Positions 1 through 5,638 of a stretch of DNA of 5,638 nt are shown piece after piece. Numbering within the stretch: position 1 is the stretch's first letter; the number at the start of each line of letters is the position of its first letter. Both the position numbers and the translations under genes were made by a program. Source of the DNA: a bacterium. GTDB taxonomy: Bacteria > Verrucomicrobiota > Verrucomicrobiae > Opitutales > Opitutaceae. The stretch is from NCBI GenBank assembly GCA_021780625.1, contig JAJXYI010000089.1, positions 1-5,638 on the forward strand, read 5' to 3'. The notes under the pieces are model-generated. The model searched no databases, was not told where the DNA came from, and saw only the letters and a list, made by a program, of their open reading frames with translations.

Positions 1-764
1 ATACCGGCGACCTCGGTGCGCTCGCCAACGACGTCGCCTTCCTGCCCACCTCCGCCGCGTGCGGCAAGATCCGCGGCGACTTCCTCAATCTCACCGCCCT
101 CGTCTGCGGCAACCGCTTCGGGCGCCACCTGGTTCGCGCCGGCGGCTGCAGGCTCGACCTGGAGACCGAGCGGGCTTCAACGCTCCTCGACCGCCTGAAG
201 ACCGCCCTGGCCGACGTCGAACAGGCCGCCGCCTGGTTCTGGGATGCCGCCTCGGTGCGTAGCCGGTTCGAGAATACGGGCACCGTCTCCGCAGCCCAGG
301 CCGCCGAGATCGGCCTCGTCGGCCCCGCCGCCCGCGCCTGCGGACTGGTCCGCGACGTTCGGTACGATCATCCGGCCGGCTGGCACCGACTCGCGCAGGC
401 GCCCGTCGCGGTGTGGCCGAGCGGCGACGTCTTCGCCCGGGCCCGGGTGCGCACCCTGGAAATCCAGCGTTCCGGCGCCTTCCTCGTGGAGCAGCTCGCA
501 GGCGCCCCCGGCGGTCCGACGCTCGAGCCCCTCGCGCCTCCCGCTCCGGACACGTTTGCCGTCGCCCTGGTCGAGGGCTGGCGCGGCGAGGTCTGCCACG
601 TGGCCCTCACCGACCCCGCCGGACGTTTCCGCCACTACAAGATCATCGATCCCTCGTTCCACAACTGGATGGGACTCGCCCTCGCCCTTCGAGGGCAAGC
701 GATCTCCGATTTCCCGATCTGCAACAAGAGTTTCAATCTGTCCTACTGCGGCTTCGATCTCTGA
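1..764 (+). CDS. Group 4 [NiFe]-hydrogenase-like large subunit, Ehr type without terminal nickel cysteines (partial, 5' end missing)
   Basis: Only the last 253 residues are in the window, read in frame from base 3; the first two bases (AT) end the preceding codon. The family is the HycE/HyfG/NuoD-type large subunit of membrane-bound hydrogenases and complex I. Visible family features are TGDLGALANDVAFLP at the left edge, then GDFLNLTALVCGNRFGR, then RYDHP, then a region matching the conserved end (GWRGEVCHVALTD, FRHYKIIDPSFHNW, DFPICNKSFNLSYCGFDL). In true [NiFe]-hydrogenases the end carries DPCxxC, giving two nickel ligands, followed by a tail removed by a maturation protease. Here the aligned positions read N-L-S-Y-C-G, so both ligand cysteines are replaced; the one Cys present is out of register. 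The protein stops five residues later, with no processing tail. This matches energy-converting-hydrogenase-related (Ehr) subunits. The N-terminal CxxC pair cannot be checked here. The next gene follows after 17 bp, implying one operon. Superfamily assignment is firm; the Ehr assignment is strong but inferred. Confidence 0.88.
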   Translation, partial: TGDLGALANDVAFLPTSAACGKIRGDFLNLTALVCGNRFGRHLVRAGGCRLDLETERASTLLDRLKTALADVEQAAAWFWDAASVRSRFENTGTVSAAQAAEIGLVGPAARACGLVRDVRYDHPAGWHRLAQAPVAVWPSGDVFARARVRTLEIQRSGAFLVEQLAGAPGGPTLEPLAPPAPDTFAVALVEGWRGEVCHVALTDPAGRFRHYKIIDPSFHNWMGLALALRGQAISDFPICNKSFNLSYCGFDL

Positions 765-781
765 TCGACCGCTCCCCCGCC

Positions 782-1588
782 ATGTTCGTCGTCGACACCC
801 TCTCCCATCGCCTCAAGCGCGGTTGCGAAACCATGGATTACCCCCGCGGCCCCGCTCCCGCGCTGCCCGACCGGCACGGCGGCGCATTGCGGGTCGACGC
901 CTCCAAATGCGCGGAGGGATGCAGCGCCTGCCTGCCGGTGTGCCCGACCGAAGCGCTCACGCGCAAGGCCGGAGAGCCCGTGGTGCTCGACCTCGGCCGC
1001 TGCACCTTCTGCTCCGCCTGCGTGGAGGTCTGTCCTGAAAATGCCATTACGCACACCGGCGACCACCGCATGGCCGTCCGGCGTCGCGAGGACCTCGTCC
1101 TCGGCGGACCCGACGCCCGCGAACTCGTGCTCGGCGCGGCCCTCGACGAAAAGCTCCGCCGCCTCTTCGGACGCTCCCTGCGCCTGCGCCAGGTGAGCGC
1201 CGGCGGCTGTGCCGCCTGCGAGGCCGACACCAATGTGCTCGGCACCATCGGCTGGGACCTGGGTCGCTTCGGCATCCAATTCGTCGCCTCGCCCCGCCAC
1301 GCGGACGGCCTGCTCATCACCGGACCCGTCACGCAAAACATGGAGCTTGCCCTGATGAAGGCCTGGGATGCGGTTCCCGAGCCCAAGCTCGTCATCGCCG
1401 TGGGCGCCTGTGCGATTTCCGGCGGCCCGTTCGTCGGCCATCCGGAGGTTCGAGACGGCGCCGCCTCCCTCCTGCCCGTCGACCTGTTCATCCCCGGCTG
1501 CCCGCCCCACCCCCTCACCATCCTCGACGGCCTCCTGCGCCTGCTCGACCGGCTGGAAGGGAACGAGTCCTCGGCACGGAAGGCCTAG
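782..1588 (+). CDS. 2x[4Fe-4S] ferredoxin fused to NuoB/HycG-like hydrogenase small subunit
   Basis: A 268-residue protein joining two subunits that are separate in E. coli hydrogenases 3 and 4. The N-terminal half resembles the HycF/HyfH/NuoI ferredoxin: C43-x3-C47-x2-C50-x3-C54-P and C74-x2-C77-x2-C80-x3-C84-P bind two [4Fe-4S] clusters. The first motif has one extra residue between its first two cysteines. From about residue 130 the C-terminal half is a small subunit with the proximal-cluster cysteines C143 and C146 (GGCAACEAD), C210 (VGACAISGGPF) and C240 (PGCPPHPLTILDGLL), plus the TGPVT motif. It should pass electrons between a soluble donor or acceptor and the large subunit encoded just upstream, on the cytoplasmic face of a membrane complex. 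The ATG at 782 is chosen because the resulting start (MFVVDTLSHRLKRG, then YP) resembles the usual HycF/HyfH N-terminus. The frame is open further upstream, but that overlaps the large subunit. The ATG at 833 is an alternative. No clear ribosome binding site is visible. Confidence 0.92.
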   Translation: MFVVDTLSHRLKRGCETMDYPRGPAPALPDRHGGALRVDASKCAEGCSACLPVCPTEALTRKAGEPVVLDLGRCTFCSACVEVCPENAITHTGDHRMAVRRREDLVLGGPDARELVLGAALDEKLRRLFGRSLRLRQVSAGGCAACEADTNVLGTIGWDLGRFGIQFVASPRHADGLLITGPVTQNMELALMKAWDAVPEPKLVIAVGACAISGGPFVGHPEVRDGAASLLPVDLFIPGCPPHPLTILDGLLRLLDRLEGNESSARKA

Positions 1589-1638
1589 GTCCGGACATTC
1601 GACTTCACCGACGAACTCGTCAGCCTTCCCGCGCAATC

Positions 1639-2214
1639 ATGGCCCTGCCCCGCCTCCAATTGCTTGCTTTGCTCGGCTCACTCAATCGCGCGCACACTCC
1701 CCTGTGGCTCACCGGAGGAGTGGCGGTCGATTTTCTCGTGGGGCGCTGGACGCGGGAGCACAAGGACCTGGACCTGATCGCGCTCAGTCCGGACCGCGCA
1801 GGCCTTGAATCCGAACTCATCGCTCTGGGATTCCAGACGGTCTTCGACTCAGGCTGGAACACCCGCTGGAGTTTTCACACCGAGTCCGGACCGTGCTCCG
1901 ACCTCGAGATCGTTTTCGTCGAGCCGCTCGCCCCCGACACCGGAACCCTCGTGATCGCTCCGAACGACCGCGCAGGCGCCCGGCCTGGGCGGTATCCGCT
2001 GCTTCCTTACGCCCTGGCCCCGGAACGGCGCGCCTGCATGGAAGGGATAACGTTCCGCGTCTGTTCGGCCGAATACGAATGGTGGGCCCGCCACCGCAGC
2101 GCCGCACTCGTCCCCGGTCGCACGCTCGAACCCAAGATCGCACACGACCTCGGCCTGCTCGAAACGCTCGTCCCCGCCGAACGGCGCGCCGCCCTCCTCG
2201 CGGGCATGACCTAG
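1639..2214 (+). CDS. Nucleotidyltransferase-fold protein, aminoglycoside 2''-adenylyltransferase-like
   Basis: A 191-residue protein with the N-terminal signature of the MNT/ANT nucleotidyltransferases. WLTGGVAVDFLVG (G26-G27, D31) is followed by TREHKDLDLI (R39, H41, D43, D45), the glycine pair and DxD metal-binding carboxylates of this fold. D88-L-E90 (SDLEIVFV) is a candidate third carboxylate. The length fits small ANT(2'')/LinA-like enzymes, which transfer AMP from ATP to a hydroxyl group. A helical C-terminal part carries a YEWWARHR segment and ends without an obvious second domain. The true substrate cannot be read from the sequence; most chromosomal relatives are annotated only by homology, so drug resistance is not implied. 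It lies 50 bp after the hydrogenase-type genes on the same strand and could be read through from them, but no functional link is apparent. The ATG at 1639 is the first in frame; no Shine-Dalgarno sequence is seen. Confidence 0.8.
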   Translation: MALPRLQLLALLGSLNRAHTPLWLTGGVAVDFLVGRWTREHKDLDLIALSPDRAGLESELIALGFQTVFDSGWNTRWSFHTESGPCSDLEIVFVEPLAPDTGTLVIAPNDRAGARPGRYPLLPYALAPERRACMEGITFRVCSAEYEWWARHRSAALVPGRTLEPKIAHDLGLLETLVPAERRAALLAGMT

Positions 2215-2291
2215 GCGGCGCTGTCGTCCAACGTGCCGGATAGAAGACCTTCGTTAAACCACGGTCACTCCGAGGACACGGACACGCCCCA

Positions 2292-2320
2292 CTGACGATC
2301 CCCCCGGGAGTCAGGAGTTT
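2292..2320 (+). terminator. Possible intrinsic terminator hairpin
   Basis: CTGAC (2292-2296) pairs with GTCAG (2310-2314), and inside it TCCC (2299-2302) pairs with GGGA (2306-2309) around a CCC loop. Bases 2297-2298 form a small bulge. This makes a 9-bp GC-rich stem followed by a short run of three T (2318-2320). It lies about 78 bp after the nucleotidyltransferase stop, a suitable place to end that transcript. The T tract is weak, so it may instead be a plain stem-loop. Confidence 0.4.
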
Positions 2321-2330
2321 CGGCCCAAGA

Positions 2331-2405
2331 CCTCTGAGCTTTGAACTCTGATGTCTGTCATCCGTCTCCTAACCTCTGACTTCCGGCTCTCCCCGAGTCC
2401 TCTGT
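2331..2405. repeat. Degenerate CTCTGA-type intergenic repeat, 14-bp period
   Basis: The hexamer CTCTGA occurs at 2332, 2346 and 2374, positions spaced 14 and 28 bp apart, so all three are in phase with a 14-bp unit. The phase position at 2360 is degenerate, and a related CCTCTGTG follows at 2399. The strand is strongly pyrimidine-biased (CT-rich) throughout. It looks like a decayed short tandem array confined to the intergenic space. No function is evident. Confidence 0.5.
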
Positions 2406-2650
2406 GCCCAGTCGATCAATTGAGGCTTATAGATGAAGTGCGGATTCAGAGCCCACTTCGGAGGTGAATCGAGTTGGATGCAAAGCCCGCGCGCTACTGC
2501 CTCCGCCCCAGGAGCCTTATCTATCGTTCAAATTTCCACTGCCTTGCTTAGGTTGAACTTTCCCCCGCGGTCGGAGGTCACTCTCCGAAACCGTCAATCG
2601 GCCCGATCTCTCGCGTTCTCGTACCGACCTCATACCTTGCGTCTATCCAC

Positions 2651-5638
2651 ATGGCCCCGATTAACACAGTCGTTTCAGGCTGCCCGAGTCGGAAGTCGGC
2701 GCCGGGAGGCGCCAGGCCGACCCACCGTCGCGCCGCCATCACGCGCGCTGGAATCTTCGGCGTTCTGCTTTGGCTGCTCGCCTTCGTGCTCGCCACCCCC
2801 GTGCTCGCGCAGCCAGTGGCCCCAAGCCCGGAGGACCTGCAGCAGCTCCGGGCAGATCTGCTCCGACGCTCGGCCACCTCGCTGCAAGCGGCCATCGCGA
2901 CGCCCACGCTGTCGGTGGACCTCAGCACACGAGCCGAAGCCCGGGCCTTCTTCCGCACACTCTACGGCTTGTCCGACAATATTCCGATCCAGTGGACAGG
3001 CAGCCTGACTGGAACGCCCGGCACCTCCGCCACGGGCACTCCGGGAACCACCGCTGCGGCGTTCAAGGACGCCGTGCAGCTTCGCATCAATTGGTTCCGG
3101 GCAATGGCCGGCGTGCCGGCCTCGATCACATTCAACGATACCTACAGCTCGGCGGACCAGCAGGCCGCCCTGATGATGTCGGCCAACAACACGCTCAATC
3201 ACAACCCGCCCTCCACTTGGCTTCTCTACACCTCCACGGGGGCCAACGCCGCGTCGAACTCGAACCTCAGCCTCGGCAGCGATGGCGCCGACGCGATCAG
3301 CGCCTACATGGTCGATTACGGAAGCAACAACGCCGAGGTCGGGCACCGGCGCTGGCTTCTGTATCCACAAACCCAGACGATGGGCACGGGCGACATTCCG
3401 GCCACCGGCAGCTTTCCCGCGACCAACGCCACGTGGGTGATCGATGGATACTATGGCACCACCCGACCCGCGGTGCGCGATTCCTTCGTGGCCTGGCCAC
3501 CGCCCGGCTACGTGCCCTACGAGGTCGTGTATCCGCGGTGGTCCATCTCGTATCCCGGCGCAGATTTCTCCTCCGCAACCGTTTCGATGACCCGAAACGG
3601 GTCGCCAATCCAGGTTTCCGTCGCCGCCCCTGCCAACGGCTACGGCGAAAATACGCTGGTCTGGGTTTACGACGGACTCGACGCCAACACCGTCGAGACT
3701 CCGGCTCCGAAGCCTTCGGCCGACACCGTCTATGCCGTGTCCGTCAAGGGCGCCCTGATCAACGGCGTCAGCACCAATTTCAACTACAACGTGACGGTGT
3801 TCGACCCCGCCGTCGCCGGGCCCGGCGACGTGCCTGTATCCGTGAGCGGAACGACACAGCCCAGCGTGAATCAGCCGGCCGCCTACAGCGTGGCACTTCC
3901 GCCCTACTCCGCCAATTTCCAGTGGCGCACCGTCGCCTCCGCTCCCTTCACCGGGACTTACGGCGCCGAAGGCGGGCTGCAGGGAGTCGCCGCCCAGACG
4001 ACCGGCACCTACGCGGTCGTCGACACCACCACATCGGCGGCCGGCTCGGCCTCCTACCACCTCGCACAACCGACGCTCGACACCCAGATCCTCACCCTTC
4101 CCGGCACCTACTCCTTCGCCTCGGGCCCGGCATCGCTCACCTTCGCGAGCCGGTTGGGGTGGGCATCCACCACCCAGACGGCGCACGTCCAGATCTCCCT
4201 CGACGACGGACAGAACTGGACCGACCTCTACACCCAATCAGGCACCAATTCGGCCGGCGAAACCAGCTTCGTGGCTCGATCCATTCCACTGGACGCCTAT
4301 GCCGGGCTCACCTTCCAGATCCGGTTCACGTACACTTATGACGGCGGCACCTACTATCCGCAGACCGACTCGGGCGTGGGCTGGAATCTCGACCAGATCT
4401 CCTTCGCCGGTATCAGCAGCGCCACGACAGGTACGGCGTCCGCCATCCAGTCGGGCACGGGGTTCAGCTACACGCCGGCCTCCACCGCCACCGTCGGCCT
4501 CCAGGCCCGTGGAGTGCTCTTCGGCACCTATGGAATGGACTGGGGCACGGTCCTGCAGACCACGGCGCTGGCGACGGCGGGCACGCCTCCCTCCATCACG
4601 ACACAACCGGCCTCGGTGACCGTAAAATCCGGCCAGTCCGCCTCGTTCTCCGTGCAAGCCGCAGGCACCGCGCCGTTCGTCTACCAGTGGTACAAGGACG
4701 GAACGGCGATCGCGGGCGCCACCTCGGCCACCCTCACGCTTCCCCCCGTGTCGACTTTCAGCGCGGGCGGCTATTCCGTCGTGGTCTCCAACGGCAGCGG
4801 TTCGGCCACGTCGTCCTCGGCCACGCTCACAGTCATCCCGGTCAACCATTTCCTCGCCATCTCGACCCGATGCTATGTCGGCACCGGCGACTCGATCGGC
4901 GTTCCGGCGTTCATTCTGAAGCAGGATGCCATCGTCCTGATACGCGCCGGCGGGCCGTCGCTGGCCAACTACAATGTGGCCAACGTCCTCGCCAAACCGA
5001 AGCTCACCCTGTTCGACGGCAACAGCATCCCGCGCCTGTCGAATCAGGGCTGGCAGAACGCGCCGGTCTATCTGAATGGCACGACGGTTGCAGCCAACGG
5101 CGACTATGGCACGTCCTACGACCTCAGCCAGATCTCGACGGCCGTAGGCGCCTACGCGTTCACGACCACGGACGACTCGGCGGTGGCGGTCAAACTTCCC
5201 GCGGGCGTTTACACCGTGCAGGTGACCGGAGCCGACGGCGGATCCGGCAACGCGCTCGCCGAGGTCTACTTGTATCAGCCCTCCACCGACACAGCGACGG
5301 GCGACCGCTTCTCCGCGATCTCGACGCGCTGCTACGTCGGGACGGGCGACTCGATCGCGGTCGTGGGGCTTTCGATACAGAAGAGCGCAAAGGTCCTGCT
5401 TCGGGCCGTGGGTCCCTCCCTGGCGGCCCAGGGTGTATCCGGAACCATCGCAAAACCCAGCATCACTCTCTACGACGGCAAGGGCAACGTGATCGCCTCG
5501 AACACCGGCTGGGAGTCCGACGCCGCGCAGGCCACCCTGATCGCCCAGGCGGCCGCCGCCGTGGGTGAATTCCCGCTCACCTCGCCGGACGACTCCGCCC
5601 TGCTCGTCACCCTGCCCGCAGGACTCTACACCGCCCAG
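2651..5638 (+). CDS. Exported multidomain CAP-domain protein with Ig-like and tandem repeat domains (partial, 3' end missing)
   Basis: The frame stays open from the ATG at 2651 to the window end (996 codons, no stop). An in-frame TAG at 2549 and no other ATG between support this start. A long basic N-region (R26, R27, R32) leads to a hydrophobic core (about 33-48) and a signal peptidase I site at VLA-Q (53/54). Next come a helical stretch and a Thr/Gly/Pro linker (116-134). The CAP/SCP domain (about 137-270) shows RINWFRAMAGVP, NHNPP (H184) and EVGHRRWLL (E229, H232); the first glutamate of the usual CAP tetrad is not evident. A beta region (about 280-395) with PRWSISYPGADFS follows. A MAM-like beta-sandwich (about 474-590) has VQISLDDGQNWTDLY and IRFTYTYDGG. 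An Ig-like domain spans 645-730. Repeat domains start at 732 and 885. The protein acts outside the cytoplasm, probably at the cell surface or secreted. The anchoring or sorting end is off-window and its ligand or substrate is unknown. No Shine-Dalgarno sequence is visible. Confidence 0.88.
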   Translation, partial: MAPINTVVSGCPSRKSAPGGARPTHRRAAITRAGIFGVLLWLLAFVLATPVLAQPVAPSPEDLQQLRADLLRRSATSLQAAIATPTLSVDLSTRAEARAFFRTLYGLSDNIPIQWTGSLTGTPGTSATGTPGTTAAAFKDAVQLRINWFRAMAGVPASITFNDTYSSADQQAALMMSANNTLNHNPPSTWLLYTSTGANAASNSNLSLGSDGADAISAYMVDYGSNNAEVGHRRWLLYPQTQTMGTGDIPATGSFPATNATWVIDGYYGTTRPAVRDSFVAWPPPGYVPYEVVYPRWSISYPGADFSSATVSMTRNGSPIQVSVAAPANGYGENTLVWVYDGLDANTVETPAPKPSADTVYAVSVKGALINGVSTNFNYNVTVFDPAVAGPGDVPVSVSGTTQPSVNQPAAYSVALPPYSANFQWRTVASAPFTGTYGAEGGLQGVAAQTTGTYAVVDTTTSAAGSASYHLAQPTLDTQILTLPGTYSFASGPASLTFASRLGWASTTQTAHVQISLDDGQNWTDLYTQSGTNSAGETSFVARSIPLDAYAGLTFQIRFTYTYDGGTYYPQTDSGVGWNLDQISFAGISSATTGTASAIQSGTGFSYTPASTATVGLQARGVLFGTYGMDWGTVLQTTALATAGTPPSITTQPASVTVKSGQSASFSVQAAGTAPFVYQWYKDGTAIAGATSATLTLPPVSTFSAGGYSVVVSNGSGSATSSSATLTVIPVNHFLAISTRCYVGTGDSIGVPAFILKQDAIVLIRAGGPSLANYNVANVLAKPKLTLFDGNSIPRLSNQGWQNAPVYLNGTTVAANGDYGTSYDLSQISTAVGAYAFTTTDDSAVAVKLPAGVYTVQVTGADGGSGNALAEVYLYQPSTDTATGDRFSAISTRCYVGTGDSIAVVGLSIQKSAKVLLRAVGPSLAAQGVSGTIAKPSITLYDGKGNVIASNTGWESDAAQATLIAQAAAAVGEFPLTSPDDSALLVTLPAGLYTAQ
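4844..5638 (+). repeat. Two tandem ~153-residue extracellular domains (second copy cut by window end)
   Basis: Within the exported protein, copy 1 (4844-5302, from residue 732) and copy 2 (5303 to the end, from residue 885) share the same ordered motifs. These are AISTRCYVGTGDSI, then V-L-(I/L)-R-A-(G/V)-GPSLA, then AKP-(K/S)-(L/I)-TL-(F/Y)-DG, then GW near the middle, then DDSA followed by LPAG-(V/L)-YT. Copy 1 continues to an ALAEVYLYQP end that copy 2 has not reached. Each copy has one cysteine, in RCYVG. Similar domains recur at the C-terminal side of large exported Verrucomicrobiota proteins; no established domain name is recalled. Confidence 0.85.

Larger units (their letters stand above)
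2215..2650. other. Intergenic region without a credible gene
   Basis: About 436 bp between the nucleotidyltransferase stop and the ATG of the exported protein. Reading frames here do not resemble proteins: an ATG at 2433 opens a 191-codon frame, but it runs through the next gene out of register and is rich in Ser, Arg and Pro. Base composition is less GC-rich than in the genes. The region holds a hairpin near 2292-2314, a degenerate CTCTGA repeat at 2331-2405 and a TCAATTGA palindrome at 2416-2423. No convincing -35/-10 pair was found, although TATAGA at 2428-2433 could serve as a -10 box. The promoter of the downstream gene most likely lies in this stretch. Confidence 0.7.

Noticed and set aside
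177..698. Minus-strand frame opposite the large subunit
   Set aside because: The plus-strand frame matches conserved hydrogenase-family sequence through to its stop; the antisense product has no family features.
413..781. Upstream extension of the ferredoxin/small-subunit gene to an ATG at 413
   Set aside because: It would overlap the conserved end of the large subunit, and the extra residues are Arg/Pro-rich and unlike any ferredoxin N-terminus. The ATG at 782 gives a family-like start.
2553..2600. Promoter based on TTGAAC at 2553
   Set aside because: No -10-like hexamer lies at a suitable distance downstream; the following sequence is GC-rich.
2726..2812. Twin-arginine (Tat) signal at R26-R27 of the exported protein
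   Set aside because: The residues after RR (AAITR) do not fit the S-R-R-x-F-L-K consensus; an ordinary Sec signal with VLA-Q cleavage explains the sequence.
2433..3008. A plus-strand frame of 191 codons starting in the intergenic region
   Set aside because: It overlaps the exported protein in another frame, has no recognisable motif and has low-complexity Ser/Pro/Arg composition.
2675..4237. A long open frame on the minus strand (520 codons)
   Set aside because: It lies antisense to the exported protein, whose frame gives a signal peptide and recognisable CAP and beta domains. The minus-strand product is Gly/Arg/Val-rich without any motif, as expected of a high-GC shadow frame.
1..5638. tRNA, rRNA, CRISPR array or insertion sequence
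   Set aside because: Nothing resembling a tRNA cloverleaf, rRNA core, regularly spaced direct repeats with spacers, transposase or flanking inverted repeats was seen on reading.

Overview
This is a GC-rich window from a bacterium, most likely a Verrucomicrobiota (Opitutales-like) chromosome. The taxonomic guess rests on the style of the large exported protein at the right-hand end: a CAP domain, a beta-sandwich, an Ig-like 'ITTQPASVTVKSGQSASF'-type domain, and tandem 'ISTRCYVGTGDSI' domains. That combination is typical of Verrucomicrobiota. No marker gene in the window proves it. All four genes read on the + strand.

Left part (1-1588): the end of an operon for a membrane-bound complex of the group 4 [NiFe]-hydrogenase / complex I superfamily. 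The first gene is the C-terminal half of the large (catalytic-type) subunit. After 17 bp comes a fused protein with two [4Fe-4S] ferredoxin clusters followed by a NuoB/HycG-like small subunit. The large subunit ends in 'NKSFNLSYCGFDL' and lacks the C-terminal DPCxxC nickel-ligand motif. The small subunit keeps all its cluster cysteines. This is the pattern of the 'Ehr' (energy-converting-hydrogenase-related) complexes, which are thought to couple an unknown redox reaction to ion transport without a NiFe site. The membrane subunits would lie upstream, outside the window.

Middle (1639-2214): a small nucleotidyltransferase-fold protein resembling aminoglycoside 2''-adenylyltransferases. It is probably unrelated in function to the upstream complex.

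Intergenic region (2215-2650): about 436 bp without a credible gene. It holds a hairpin that may be a terminator and a degenerate CTCTGA-type repeat with a 14-bp period.

Right part (2651-5638, open at the window end): at least 996 codons of an exported multidomain protein. In order it has a signal peptide, a short helical and Thr/Gly/Pro linker region, a CAP/SCP domain, a companion beta region, a MAM-like beta-sandwich, an Ig-like domain, and two copies of a roughly 153-residue repeat. The second copy runs off the window.
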